A stretch of DNA of 64,000 nt from Austropuccinia psidii (lineage: Eukaryota > Basidiomycota > Pucciniomycetes > Pucciniales > Sphaerophragmiaceae). Made by a program: the position numbers and the translations under genes. The notes under the pieces were generated by a model, which worked only from the letters and a program-made list of their open reading frames with translations, was not told the origin of the DNA and did no database searches. Location of the stretch: assembly GCA_023105745.1 (NCBI GenBank), contig JALGQZ010000011.1:46902698-46966697 (forward strand), in the 5' to 3' direction. Below are positions 11,955 to 23,817 of this stretch, piece by piece (within the stretch, counting starts at the first letter, position 1; the number at the start of each line of letters is the position of its first letter).

Positions 11955-12742
11955 GCTTCTTGATCAATTAATTTCTCTCGTTCATTTTCCGGGAGATGAC
12001 TTGCTTATATTTCTTTGCAGTTGCAGTGTCAGCAGTTTATACAATAAACTCTAAAGAGTAAATATTGGCCAGTTCTATGCAATAAAAACAATACAAGATA
12101 AAACCCGTTGATAAAAACAAGATCATGGCATATCCTTAAGTTTTGGACAACCCACTGGCTCCACAACCATTTCTGCACTCGTAATCTTCTTTTCTTCATC
12201 ATCAAAATTACTTTGTGCAAGTAAATGGCCAAACATAAGTTCAGGAATATATATTCCTTCAGTTTCATGGATGTAGTTTATGAAAATTACACCAATCAAA
12301 AAAGACATGAATTTCCACAACTTCATAGATTTGGTTGCTGCCAGTTACTCAATCAAAAAAGTCATAGTCAATGGCCAATTGAAATACGGACCTCAATTGG
12401 AATACCTTTGCCATTATTCATGACAGATATGATTTTCTTTTCTGAATCAATGGTATCCTTAAGGGTGTCCATGTTATTGTCCCTTTGCTATTGAAAAAAA
12501 TATTGTCTCAGATCAATTTCAGTTGAAACACCTCAATGACACAGATCCCAAAAAAAATCTGCTGTCACCTTATTTTCTGCAGCATTGACAATTTTGTAGA
12601 GACCAGGAACAAAAGATCTTTCTTTATTAACCATTGCCTTCTTGGCTTTGTTGTATATCCACGTGTACTTCCGAATAGCTTCATCACTTCCAATGTAAGT
12701 ATCTGGTCTTTTAAGGACATGTTTGAGTTGAGTTTACTAAGC
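11955..12742 (-). pseudogene. TOP2: DNA topoisomerase II pseudogene, ATPase-domain exons
   Basis: Spliced minus-strand reading gives the N-terminal GHKL ATPase region of eukaryotic topoisomerase II. Exon 12,735-12,569 reads QLKHVLKRPDTYIGSDE and later FVPGLYKIVNAAENK. Exon 12,487-12,392 contains the ATP-lid motif NNGKGIPIE. Exon 12,269-12,134 reads EGIYIPELMFGHLLAQSNF. Exon 12,074 to about 11,955 reads ANIYSLEFIV, then a stop, then KKYKQV. Intron 12,568-12,488 has GT-AG ends. It is a pseudogene. The five residues before VNAA that carry the catalytic Glu are missing. The RNGxGAKL block is frameshifted. An acceptor near 12,270 is lost, and stops interrupt the last exon. The gate, cleavage and C-terminal domains are absent. 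Confidence 0.85.
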
Positions 12743-12747
12743 CAATA

Positions 12748-14888
12748 GTCTGAGCCTGTGAGGTATATATAATATACCCATAAGGCCACAATGGACTATA
12801 TACACAGTTGAATTTGTCTCCAACAGACTTTTTAATTGAGTTTAAAATAAAAAATAACAAAAAATAAGTATAACTTTTTTTGAATGAACAAAGTTCTAAA
12901 TATTATGTCATATTTGGATTCCACACCAAAAATAACCTAGGGTACACTCATAGGGTGTTATACCCAAAAATACTTATTTCTTATGTTATGGGAAGATTTA
13001 AGAAACTCACAGTACTAATGTAGCTTTTTTCACATTTTTTTAAAATTGTTAAATTTAAGCTTAAATAAGCTTAAATTTAAAGCCGCATAAGGTTTATGAA
13101 AACTTACCAAAATTTTAGTCAAAATTGAGGTGTTGTGTATATTTACTGAATTGGCTAAGGATTTGCCATACAGGATGTAAATCCTGCATGGGCTCAATTT
13201 AAAAAGGTTTAAGGCCATAGCATGGCTTTAAATAAATAAAAGCAAAAAATCCATGCAAAAAGGTGGGACAAAGGAAGAAGACCAAATAGAGCTGGGGTAC
13301 CCAACTTTTTGGATCTGCAAGGATTCAATTAAGGTTTTCCACCTGTATTGGAGGATTTGAAACCTTATTTAAACTTCAAGATTAGACTTTGATCCAACCT
13401 TGAAGTTTAAACTGGTTTTATCCCAAATTGGACAGGAATTTCAAGTTGCCAAAGGGTAAATCCCAATATGCAGGCTCGAAATTAAGGTTTTAAGAACTGA
13501 CAAAACTTAATCAAGCTTAAAAAGCTTAAATAAGCTTAAAACTTCAATGTTACAAGCATTAAAGCCTTATCAAAAGTTAAGGTTTAGTATGTATTGCTAT
13601 TTTACGTGGAAAAAAAGCAATAACTTCAAAAATTCATTAAAAATTCAATTCTTAATGGATTTGCTTGAAACTTTCACACAGCTTACAATTTAATATTCTT
13701 TATGTAGAAATAAAATTTTAAGTATCTTTTATAAATAGATTTCCTGGGTAGTTAGCCTGGAAATTTACTCTTTTAATTAAGCTCAAAGAAAAGTATAATT
13801 AATTAAAAATTAAGTTTAAGAGATTTCTGCTTGAAACTCTATTTTTAAGTTGTTCATGTGATGAACTTCAATTCAAATAAACTTATTTCATATTAAAACT
13901 TAAAATAATTAGTTTAAATGAGGATTAAAGCTACTTGGAGTTGAGAATAACACTGGTGACTTTAAATTGGAATTGAAAATAAGCTACCTTAAGTTAAGAA
14001 CTTTATTTTTAAGCATACTTTTTCAGTTTTGACCTGAGCATTCCCTCTATATTCATTATGAATCATGAGAGTTTCTCTGTAGACATAAAAAGAGTCCTTT
14101 CATCACTGTTTTTTCCCATCATCATTAATCAATCCAATCATACTAGAAACTTAAACAGGTAAAATTTTATTATTTATAAAATCTTATTATTAAAAGTAAT
14201 TTTTAGGCATTTTTTTCTTTATTAATTGTAAATTAAAGAATCGAAATCATAGAATTCAGATTATTTTTTTAATCATCAATAATATATTTTATATCATAAA
14301 ATTATCATCTTAAATCTCTTTTAAATCCACAAATTCCTCTCAAAACTCTTTAATCATAATTTCATTTATAAGAAGTTGTTTTATCATTAAAATTATTGAT
14401 TTTTGACGTGTTTTTAACTTATAATACTCTTTCAATATAATAACTGTTGTATTTTACTTGTTGTATTAATTTATATTATAAGTAAGTTTTTCTCTAAAAT
14501 TCTATATTTTTTTATCTATTATTAGTTTTTTTATATAGAATTTTTCCATACAAATTATTTCTGAAAAGTGTGTGTTTTAATTCTTTTTATTATTTATAAG
14601 TGGTTAAATATTTATATTTTCCATGTGTAATTGTCTCATTAAGAGCTTTACACTTCTCATTGTTATAATTGTCAGTGACTATAACAATAATAGAATAATT
14701 ATAATTCATTATAATTATTATATATTTTGTAATAATAATTAAATTTATTTTTTTATATAATTATTTTTGAGAATTATATTTAAATTTGTGATTATATTAT
14801 TTTACTATATTATATTTTTCTACTGAGGAAAGTCATAGTACTCTTGATATTGTTACTATTATCAAGAGCTTCATAGACAAACCTTACA
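12748..14888 (+). repeat. 5' LTR of element D
   Basis: This 2,141-bp repeat starts TCTGAGCCTGTGAGG (the 3' copy still has TGTGAG) and ends CAAACCTTACA. It is AT-rich, with several copies of the phrase 'aagcttaaataagctt'. The matching 3' LTR is split over 45,588-46,386 and 56,681-58,557. Confidence 0.9.
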
Positions 14889-14906
14889 TTTTGGGGCCTG
14901 GCCATG
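14889..14906 (+). other. putative primer-binding site of element D
   Basis: TTTTGGGGCCTGGCCATG directly follows the LTR. The same sequence, with one extra G and one substitution, follows the 5' LTR of element A (30,600-30,618 on the minus strand). Conservation at this position between diverged elements indicates the minus-strand primer site. The priming tRNA was not identified. Confidence 0.7.
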
Positions 14907-15605
14907 ATTTTAACCAATTGTTGGGACATAAATCATATTCTAGACCTTATTTCACTGTTCTTTGACGTAAAATTGCCATATTTACTTTTATATTGGCTTT
15001 TTTGGGACTTATCCCTTATAAACAATCTTTATAATCTTAATAAATTTATTTTTTTCTTAAGAATATTGTTTGAAACAATATACTATTGATTGACTTGGAA
15101 GAAATTTCTTTTGTCTAACTAGTGGCTTTTTCACATCACAGACTTGAAATTTATTCTTTGAGTTATTCTAGTATAAAGTTAATAATAATATAATTTTGAT
15201 TAATAGCTTATTAATTGCATAATTATTATTTCTTTAAAGAAAATATTAAATCAAATAAAAAATTAAAAAATTAAAAATCTTTACTAAAAACATTTTTTCT
15301 TTAATCTTAGACATTTTTCTTTATTTTTCACATAATCTGCCATAAATTACATTAAAACCACTTTATTCAATAAGTTGAGTTTATAGGTTATTTTTATTGT
15401 TTGATAAAATAACTTATATTTTTATTTTTCTCTAGTGTCATCCATCAGATAAAGTTCTTCAGACTCTGAAGCCTCAGAATCTAGTATTGAAATTCAAACT
15501 AGCCTAGCACCAAGGGGTTTAATAACCAAAGAACCCTTCAAAGGTCCAGAAGGTGAATTTAATTCATTCTTAGTCTGTTTTATTCTGAAAATTGACTTGA
15601 AATGA

Positions 15606-16331
15606 CTCCTACTAGAAGTGGAAGCAATTACTCCATCCAATCTAATGGATCTGGACCAGGAAATTCCAGTCACAAATCCAGAAGACAAGAATGTCAGCCC
15701 AGAGGAGAGGCACAAATGGAGGATGCCAGAACTTCCACCAGTTCCCAAAGGTTAGCCAGCACCTTTGACACTCTTATTGAGAGTCCAAAAGCTGACATAA
15801 CTGCTATTGCTGTTAGACCTGAATCACTTCCAACAGGCAGCAGTAGAGATATACCAGTGTCAGTACAAAAACTGGTTTATGGCAGCAAAACAGCACAAGT
15901 GGGAACTTCTCTCAAGTCTTTGGATAGGCACCATGAACTCATATCTTCAAGTGAAGAAGTTCATGGGGCCAGAAAAGACAGAGGAACTTCTGAAGGTTTG
16001 GACACCCATGTCTTGCAAAGGACAAGTCCAACAGATAAAAGCTTGGTTGTAAAACCAAAGCATGTTATCAGAGGATCAGAAGAAGAAGTTGGCCCAAGGC
16101 AAGGACAACACCCCAGTGGAAGCTCCCCAAGCATCCACCAGCAACAAAATGCCTCAACAAGTGCCAAACAAGCCCAAGCAAACCCCAAATACCAATCAGA
16201 AGGGCAAGCAAAATTCAAAGGCAAAGGCAAATCCCAAGTGGAACAAGCCTTACCCTCAGAATTACAGAATTCCCAAGAAAGAGAATACAGCCATGGACAA
16301 TGTGTTCAATATGGCAAGAACTCTGATTTAA
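15606..16331 (+). pseudogene. element D overlapping +1-frame ORF, spliced
   Basis: A second coherent protein is encoded in the +1 frame relative to gag-pol. Its first exon runs from ATG 15,645 (MDLDQEIPVTNPEDKN) to 15,750 (ELPPVPK). Its second exon runs from 15,841 (AVEIYQCQYKNWF) to the stop at 16,331. It includes KKFMGPEKTEELLKVWTPM and a basic tail KAKANPKWNKPYPQN. Only one internal TAA (about 16,053) breaks it. Element A carries a counterpart in the same relative frame. Function is unknown. The Lys, Gln and Pro rich C-terminus suggests a nucleic-acid-binding accessory or alternative Gag protein. Confidence 0.65.
15751..15840 (+). promoter_or_regulatory. gag intron with tandem 3' splice acceptors (element D)
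   Basis: The donor is AAAG|GTTAGC at 15,750/15,751. The acceptor region reads CAACAGGCAGCAGTAG. Splicing after CAACAG (15,836) joins AAAG to GCAGCAG and enters the gag-pol frame (PVPKGSSRDIPVSVQ). Splicing 4 nt later, after GGCAG (15,840), enters the +1 frame (PVPKAVEIYQCQ). Both products stay open for more than 60 codons. Splicing is inferred, not observed. Confidence 0.55.
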
Positions 16332-17757
16332 TTCAAAAACAAGGAAGAGGAAACATTGAACTAATCTTTCCCAAAGAAATAGATCTTGTAGAACTTGTAG
16401 CTCAATTTGAATCTTGTAATAAAGCAATTATGACAAAGCTTAAAACATTTGAGTATATCCAACAGAAGTTGAGTAATGAGATATTACAAGTGAAAGAAAC
16501 ACAAAAGACCATTGTTGGCCTTGAAAATGTTAATAAAGACAATATTCTGTCTTTGACACAAATTTGTGCAAGAATTGAGTCTAAAGTTACCTTACTCAAT
16601 CAACCAGATGACAATTCAATTTCTTTTATAACCAGACAGTTAAAAGAATTAAGAATACAAGTTCAAAACTTGTAAAACTCAACTGGGCGCAATGCAGCTC
16701 TTTTCCGAGAAAAATTGGAAAAAAGTAATAAAGCAAGACTTGAATTGAAAAAAGATATTCAATCAAGTATTAATAATATATCACTAAAAAATTAATTTCC
16801 AAGACAATCCACACCAATTCTTGACAGAAATGTGCTTAACTTGAATAATGATTTAAATCATACAATTTCAAGTAATGCAGATGTGGAGACTGATTGTAAT
16901 TTTAAAGACATTCCAAGATTAGAGGAATGGCCAACCTTCAGTGGTGAAGGAGAATATAATCATATGGAATTTATGAAAACAATTGATATTTTCAAAGAAG
17001 ACTTTAACATACCAGATGAATACATAAGTGCCAGATTACACTCATTATTTACCAAATAAGCAAAGAAATGGTATTATAAAATGAGACAAGACTGTGGTAA
17101 ACATTCTTGGACTTGGTGGAAAGAACAAATTATTTCCAAATGGGCAAATGATTCCTGGAGATTTAAAATGGAAAATTCTTTTGAAGAAGCCATTTTTAAT
17201 ATTGAGAGGGACAGGCCCATGTCTTGGTTTCTTAAACAGAAGGACAGATTGACTTCCCTTCATCCTGATATGTCTGAAACAATGGTACATAAAAGTATAT
17301 CAAGAAAGTGTGTAGGTGACCTTGAGCATGCTATAAGAAGCAGATGTATTGAGCCTTGCTCTACAGAGGATTATATCAATGCTATGGAGGACATCACTAC
17401 TAGAACGAAAATTGAAAGAAATCAGTATAAATCCCCAATAGACAACAAGACTAGTTAGAAACCAATTTCAAAACCAAATAAACCACAAGACAGACTTCCT
17501 TTGAAATGTCATAAGTGTGCAAGTACATCTCATTTGGCTAATACTTGTCCCCAAAAGACAAGAATCAATGAGATAGAAATTGAAAAAGATGACACAAAAG
17601 AAACAAATGATGTCCATGTAGATGAGAGTGATTCTGAGCCTTCTGAAGAGGAGGAATTACCAGATGAACTTAGTATAGAAAATATGAATGTTTCCTTTGA
17701 AGTCACAGAAGTGCATACTCACTTACCACAGTACAGTGATGAATGTATGGATCTCAT

Positions 17758-19403
17758 TGTCACAACCACGAGTTTTGGCCCTCCTCCTTGATGGCTGCGG
17801 CAATCCAACCTGGAGCCCAGATGGGGCCAATTGGTCACGTCATGTCCTTTATGGCCAATTGCCCCCCTTGGGTGTTTTATGGGTTTTACGCCATAGCCCC
17901 TCTCAACCATCATTTATGGCCTCAGGCCATATCCTGCCATCATTGGCCTTCTTGGCCAATTTCCACCTCACCAACCCCCAGGCCTTCATCTTTTATTTTG
18001 GGCCTGGGGGGTCCTTTTATCTTCCAGGGGGTTCTGGAACCCCTAGCCATCATCATTGGCCCCTGGCCAACCCCTTTCATTATGGGGGTTTTGGCCTAAA
18101 TGGCCTTTTTGGGCCATTTAGGCCCCCTACGGCTTCTACGGTCCGTAGGCCAATTAGGCCCCTTTTGGCCTAATCCAATGAGGCCAAAAGGGGCCAGCCA
18201 CCTAGGCCCCAAACCACAATTGGGCCCACCTGAGCCAATTTTGGCCATGACTTCCTTGGACCCAAAAATGACCAAATCCCTCTTGGACACCCTTTTGGCC
18301 ATAAATCCCGTAGGACCCAATTTTGGCCATGGACCACCATGGCCTCTGGAAACCACCAGAGGCCACCAGATCAGTTCAGCAAGCCTTCCCCTCAACTTAA
18401 GGGGAATTCTTTCCTTTCCTTCATGCACTCCGTACTCAAGATTTCAGGTGTGGTGCATATATGGTATTATATACCATTATGCACCATTTTTACTCAGCAA
18501 TCCAATGGTGACGTTTCCAGGACCCAATTCCACCTTTCCATTTCAAGGTCCATTATTCCAACGCCCATTTCGAAGGAGGACTTTTCAGCTCATCAATCTG
18601 GCAATCCATGGCGGCAATTCAGAAGATCATTCAAGGATCCCAACCACCTGTATCTGCAGGAGTTGGGTTGGTACAATTCATTCAGGATTATTCTAAGGTC
18701 AATTCTCAAGAGGTATTACATCATTTAAATCAGTTGTCAAGACATCAAGCATTCAATACTCCTTGGACAACCCAATTCATCCGTACAGGCCTTATTCAAT
18801 CAACCTGTATGGCCTTGGCCCAATTGGGCCATTTCTTATTCCACTGTGTGAATTCCATCACACAGTTCAAATTTCAAGATGGCCAGAACTGTATTTCCCG
18901 ATTCGGACAATACAGTCATTGATCCACCTTCCAGGATCAACCTTTCAGCTTTTCATATATACCGGCCACCTTTCATCACCTGGGGACTTTTTCCCCAGTT
19001 AATTAATATATTGGATTTATTTTTATCCTTATTTTCTTTTACATTATTAAAGTTAATACTGATAATATTAAGTCAGTCATTAGCACCCCTTTTCTCTTTC
19101 TTTCTTCGCCTGTCAGTGGATATTGGTGGTCATATCCTTTACTAATTCCATTGTTCTTTCTGGCAGGTTGAAACAGTGAATTGAGGATTCACTTGGTTGG
19201 CTTCTTGGCTTTGGCTTCCTTTTATTTTGGCCTCTGGCTTCATTCTTTTTATTCTTTGTTATCTTTGGCATGTTTGTCCTTTCTCTATTTCCTGCTTAAG
19301 AAATATATTCCAGAGTATTTCTTATCATCTGTTGGAGCCCTCCAAGTGAGTTCTTGATTCCTGAGTGCCAGGCCCTCTTGCTTCCATAAGAGCCCTTGTG
19401 ACA
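17758..19403 (+). mobile_element. solo LTR of the C-like chromovirus family
   Basis: It starts TGTCACAACC and ends CCCTTGTGACA, flanked by the direct repeat CTCAT (17,753-17,757 and 19,404-19,408). There is no internal region, so it is a solo LTR left by LTR-LTR recombination. It interrupts D gag between codons for CMDLI and the downstream protease. It resembles the element C LTRs (20,603-22,016 and 41,604-43,026) in reverse orientation but is diverged and longer (1,646 bp). It contains a GGCC-rich block (17,770-18,350), whose ORFs are artefacts, and the conserved promoter module at 18,956-19,010. Confidence 0.9.
18956..19010 (+). promoter_or_regulatory. TATA-like box, hairpin and RNA-start element in the solo LTR
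   Basis: CATATATACCGGCC (TATATA at 18,956-18,961) is followed by a CTGGGGAC..TTCCCCAG hairpin and then AGTTAATTAATATA at 18,997-19,010. The same order and spacing occur in the LTRs of B and C. The last block is complementary to the primer-binding sites of the full-length elements, so I infer it marks the 5' end of the RNA. Confidence 0.6.
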
Positions 19404-20602
19404 CTCATACATGTACAAGATGCTAAAATTCAAAAAACCAAGCCTGCCAGAGGTAAAGGTTATACAGCTGGATCATCTTGTATCACTAATATTGTGATAA
19501 ACAACACAGAAGCCAAGATACATCTTGACTCAGGTGCTTTTTGAACTTGTGTTGCAAAATATTATCTTGACAATATTTATACCAACTCGCAAGACAAGCT
19601 AATGCCAATTGAAGGTATAAAATTCAGCAGTGCTACCCAAAATATGCACCCCTTGGGTATATTTGAAACAGCAATGATATTTCCTCATCCTGCAGGAAGT
19701 ATCAGATTGAAAGTTGAATTTGTGGTTATGAATAATTGTACTTCACAGAACTTTATACTTGGAAATGATTACCTCAATATTTATGGTATTGATATTAATA
19801 ATCACAAAGGCAGGTATTTCACTATAGGGAAAAATAAAAGACAAAAATTTGCTTTTCCTTCAGAAAAAAGAGAAATCACTGTTATTAAAAAAGTGAAAAA
19901 TGTTAATAAGGAAAGATTTGTGTCAAATCAATTGATTGAAGCGCAAATTAGTCCTGAATTAACACTAGAAATGAAGGAAGAACTTATTTAAATTTTATTC
20001 CAATACAGGGAAGCCTTTGCTTCAGATGATTAACCACTTGAAGCTATAAAAGTCCATGAAGTAGAAATTATACTTAATGTGGAAAGACTTTATCCTCCAC
20101 TATTAAGAAGACCAGCTTACCCAGCTAGCCCTAGGGCTCGAGAAGAATTTGAAATTCATATTAATGACCTAATGAAACTGGGAGTTCTTAGAAACGTTGG
20201 ACACAATGAGGAAGTTGAAGTCACAACTCCAGTAATCATTACTTGGCACAATGATAAGTCAAGGAGGATGGTGATTTTAGAGCACTGAATACCTATACTA
20301 TTCCAGACAGGTATCCAATCCCTATAATCCATGAGACTTTGACTCAATTATCCAAAGCAAGATTCATTACTTCCATGGATTCTCTTAAAGGCTTCCATCA
20401 GAACGTTTTGACACCTCATTCTAGGAAATTATTGAGAATAATTGCTCATTGTGGGATTCATGAATATTTGAGGATGCCTTTTGGTATTAAAAATGCACCC
20501 TCTCATTATCAGAGAATGATGAATACCATCTTCCCACATGAATTATCAGAGGGATGGTTAATCATTTATATTGATTACATTATCATTTGTTCAGAAACCT
20601 GG
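19404..20602 (+). pseudogene. element D protease and reverse transcriptase N-terminal half
   Basis: This continues gag-pol after the solo LTR. The protease motif IHLDSGAF (about 19,527) is followed at once by a stop (F*TCVAKYYLDN). ORF 19,602-19,991 covers the rest of the protease (FILGNDYLNIYGID). The RT fingers and palm follow (PPLLRRPAYPASPRAREEFE, VEVTTPVIITWHNDKSR), with a frameshift near 20,265-20,285. Then comes 20,339-20,597 with GFHQNVLTPHSRKLLR and MPFGIKNAPSHYQRMM. The catalytic YIDD is YIDY here (about 20,566-20,577), so RT would be inactive even without the other lesions. Element C is inserted immediately after, in codons for ETW. Confidence 0.88.
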
Positions 20603-22016
20603 TGTCACAGGGGCTCTTGGACAGAAATACAAGAGTAGCCTGGAACTCAGCAATCAGGGAACTCACTTGGAAGACTCCAAAGAATAAAGAAATAAAAATA
20701 AAGAATAAATTCCTCTAAGAAATATGCAGGTACAAGATGAGATGCAATGAGAGGAAAGAGAAGCCAAATGGCCAAAGAGCCAACCAAGTAAGTCCTTAAT
20801 CACTGTTTCAACCTGTCAAAATGAACAATGGAATTAGTAAGGATATGACCACCAAATATCCATTGACAGGCAAAGAAAGAATAAGAGAAAAGGTGCTAAA
20901 TGACTGACTTGATAATATCAGTATTAGCTTAACAAAATGAAAAGAAAATAAAGATAAAATAAAATCAAACTATATTAATTAACTGGGGAAAACCCCCCAG
21001 GGTGTAAAGGGTAGCCAGTATATGTGAGAAGTTGGGAGCTTGAGTTCTTCAGGCTGAAAGCTGATCTGTATTGATCCTTGAGACTGTATTGATTGTTTTG
21101 GGAATTGATACATCTGGCTAATATTGAAATTGAATTTGTTTGAATGAATTTCCCATGCTTGAAAATGAAATACAGTTCTTGATGGATCCAGACTGTATTG
21201 AAATGAATATGGTTGCCAAGATGGATTGAGTGGAGCTTTGACACTTGACAATTGAATGAATGAATGAATGAACTGCCTCTTGAATCCCTTGAGAGTGGTG
21301 GAACAGTATTTCCTTGGAGGAATACGGTGAATGAAATTATCCAATGACGTCTTGATGGCCTGATTGGTCTTTGACGCTGAAACACTTGCTCTTGAGCCTT
21401 GATGAGTCCTCTGAATGATTGGGTGCCTTGATGACATGATGATATGTTGGAATGTTGAAATGACCATTTGATATTTCCACCATTGAATTTCTGTTGAAAA
21501 ATGATGCACCATGATATATAACATCATTTATGGCATATTGGTTCATTGGAAAGAAGATTACGTCCAAAGGTCTTGAGATGGAAAGACAGAGGGGAAAAAG
21601 ATTGATGTGATGGCTTCAGAGCTTGGAAAGGTGTTTCTGGGTCCTTTGGGGTTTTTGGCCAATTTTGGGTTCTGAGCCAAAAACTGGCCCAAAGGGCAGG
21701 AAAGTGTCTTTTGGACACTTTGCGTCAAAGTGCGCAAAAATGCGCATTATGAGCCCAAATGGCCAAAAACAGCCATTTGGGCCATTTCCCCTGGTTTTGA
21801 GGGAAATGACCAGAAATACCCATTTGGGCATAAATTGCTGCTATGGCTTCTGGATTGAGGTGAAGGGCCATGAAGGCCCCAAAAGACAAATGGTCCATAA
21901 GATGATGACGTGGCCATATTGGCCACTGGTGATGGATATGGCCAATTTGCCATAAAAGGACTGTGGCTTGATATGCCATATGGAGATCCAAGGATGGAAT
22001 TGCCATGGTTGTGACA
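20603..22016 (-). repeat. 3' LTR of element C (left)
   Basis: On the minus strand it starts TGTCACAACCATGG and ends CCAAGAGCCCCTGTGACA. It nearly matches 41,604-43,026. The conserved TATA-hairpin-start module is at 20,971-21,030, with TATATTAATTAACT at 20,971-20,984 on the plus strand. The many ORFs within it are non-coding shadows. Confidence 0.93.
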
Positions 22017-22365
22017 GCACCCCCCACCTTGAAATGGTGAGCTCCTGAGCACCAATACAAGGTGAAGCCTGTTAAGGCTATTGGAAAGGATTGAGAGTGG
22101 GATAGAGGAAAATAAAATAATAACTGATATTAAAAATTTGTCATATGACGCAGGACTTGCTTGATCTTCTTTTGAGATTGGGTTCAAGATTGATGATGTT
22201 TGAAATGAATGATAATCTTGATGTGAAATTTGACATGATAAAATGAAAATTAAAATAAAATTTGAAATAAAGAATGAAAATGAAAATAAAATAAAGAGAA
22301 AAGAGAAAAGAAAAAGGAATTTAATCTTAAAGAGGTTCCAATCTTCATCACGGAGGTTGATAACT
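22017..22365 (-). other. element C 3' end: polypurine tract and untranslated sequence
   Basis: On the minus strand AAGGTGGGGGGTGC lies directly before the LTR start TGTCAC and is the polypurine tract (about 22,017-22,030). The rest is AT-rich, non-coding, and continues at 32,062 beyond element A. Confidence 0.75.
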
Positions 22366-22370
22366 GATTT

Positions 22371-23793
22371 TGTCAGGTTGAGTCTATATTGAAGTAGTAA
22401 TAAGAGTATTTACAACTAGAATTATGACTGTGACACGTAGAAAATTGATTAAGAATAAGGGTTTTTGATTTAAAAGATGATTTATAATATATTTAAAGGG
22501 TTCTACTATTGGAAAATAGTGGTGGTGAGCGCTATTGAGAATCCAGGGTGCAATCTTACCAGTTGAGTTACAATAATTAAATATATAATTATACCTGTTT
22601 ATTACCCAAGAGTAAAACTTTTTTTGACATTTTACTACGTAGGGTATTCAAGAGCAGGATGAGGAAAGGTTTTTGGCTGTGAAAAGCCCTCCTTTTATCC
22701 TGAAATTGAGGTGGAAAGGCTGCTAGACCTTTCCATGTAAAGGAAGTGAAGATTTTTCACTCTCTATGACAGGCTTGTGGTTTGCAAACAGCCTTTATAC
22801 CCTTTATTGGGCTCAGATGTGGTTTTGAAACCACATCTGGGCAGGCTTCACCAATACAGGGTGAAAATTTTCATCTGGGGACCTCACAGCCTGATTCTGA
22901 CGTGTATGATGCGTAGAATGCTGTACAGAAGCTGTATGGGACCCCAGTATTGACTGGCATATGAGGTATTGAAGTAAAAACATGCTTCTTCGTCTATTTG
23001 ACACCTCATATTCATGGTTATGGGATATTATCCCATGGTAAGGCTGTATCTGACAGCAGGTGGGATTTTGACCTTAAAATGGTCATACCTCTGTCAGTTT
23101 TTGAGATATCAAGCTCAAAGTTGGTCCGTTTAATAGCTCTGTATGGGCTTTACACAATGGTACCCAGCTTGACATCATTATCATTAAATATGGCAAAGTT
23201 ATCCCATGTACAAGTATTTTTGTACATTGGCGTGGTCTGGGCAAAAGCTGTATTAAGCTTGTTTGGCCAATAACTCCTGTTGTAGTTGAGTTATGAGGAA
23301 ATGGATTGCACCATCAGATAGCCCTGATTGTGCTCTTTCCAAAAAGACCCCACTTTAGGTATCTCACACTAAAACTGTAAAAGTTAGATGAGAGGTGATT
23401 GTTTTGTTCACCCTTGTTTGGTCTGAATTTGACCATAACTCAAGTAATACTGGGTCTGGCTCAGTTTGGCTGGTACCATTGGATAGTCCTGGCTTAGAGC
23501 TTCATTTTGAATACCCATTTGATGGGGTTAAGCCTCTTCTTCTAGATTTTAGATGAGAGGTGAAAATTAAGGTTTATGCTCAGCAATAACTTTGAGCAGG
23601 AATAACTTTGTTATTTCTTGTCCTATGGTTATGGGACTTATATTTTCAGGAAGAGGTCAGTTTCCTCTTTCTTTTGATGCCTTTTGAGCTAATTTGGCTC
23701 AGCTCCATGTTTTGGTGGTATTTTGGCTATACCATTGGTTTATGGTATTTTGGCTGTCATGCTTGTGCTCTGGTTTTGAGTCACAGGCTGACA
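22371..23793 (-). repeat. 3' LTR of element A (left)
   Basis: On the plus strand it begins TGTCAGGTTGAGTC and ends CAGGCTGACA, giving the short terminal inverted repeat TGTCAG/CTGACA. It matches 30,619-32,056 with scattered substitutions and a few indels. On the minus strand the polypurine tract AGAGGGAGGGTA lies just before it (23,794-23,805). Confidence 0.95.
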
Positions 23794-23817
23794 TACCCTC
23801 CCTCTAAAAAAGGCTCA

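Larger units (their letters stand above)
15602..17757 (+). pseudogene. element D gag, gag-pol frame (several nonsense mutations)
   Basis: The Gag polyprotein reads in one frame from ATG 15,602 (MTPTRSGSNYSIQSNG) through 15,602-16,675, 16,832-17,059, 17,081-17,458 and 17,501-17,757. It is interrupted by stops at 16,673, about 16,793, 17,057 and 17,456, with no frameshift. The N-terminal 260 residues are Ser, Gln and Lys rich. Residues about 270-350 are predicted helical. The capsid-like part is around WPTFSGEGEY and the WFLKQKDRL block. The nucleocapsid zinc knuckle CHKCASTSHLANTC (CX2CX4HX4C) lies at about 17,507-17,548. The reading is then cut by the solo LTR. The first 700 bp also encode a second frame, listed separately. 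Confidence 0.88.

Noticed and set aside
17743..19145. Series of Pro/Trp-rich ORFs on both strands
   Set aside because: They lie inside the solo LTR, and the GGCC-rich repeats keep several frames open by chance.
20975..22187. Long overlapping ORFs, repeated at 41,980-43,027
   Set aside because: These are LTR sequence of element C, duplicated because the LTR is duplicated.
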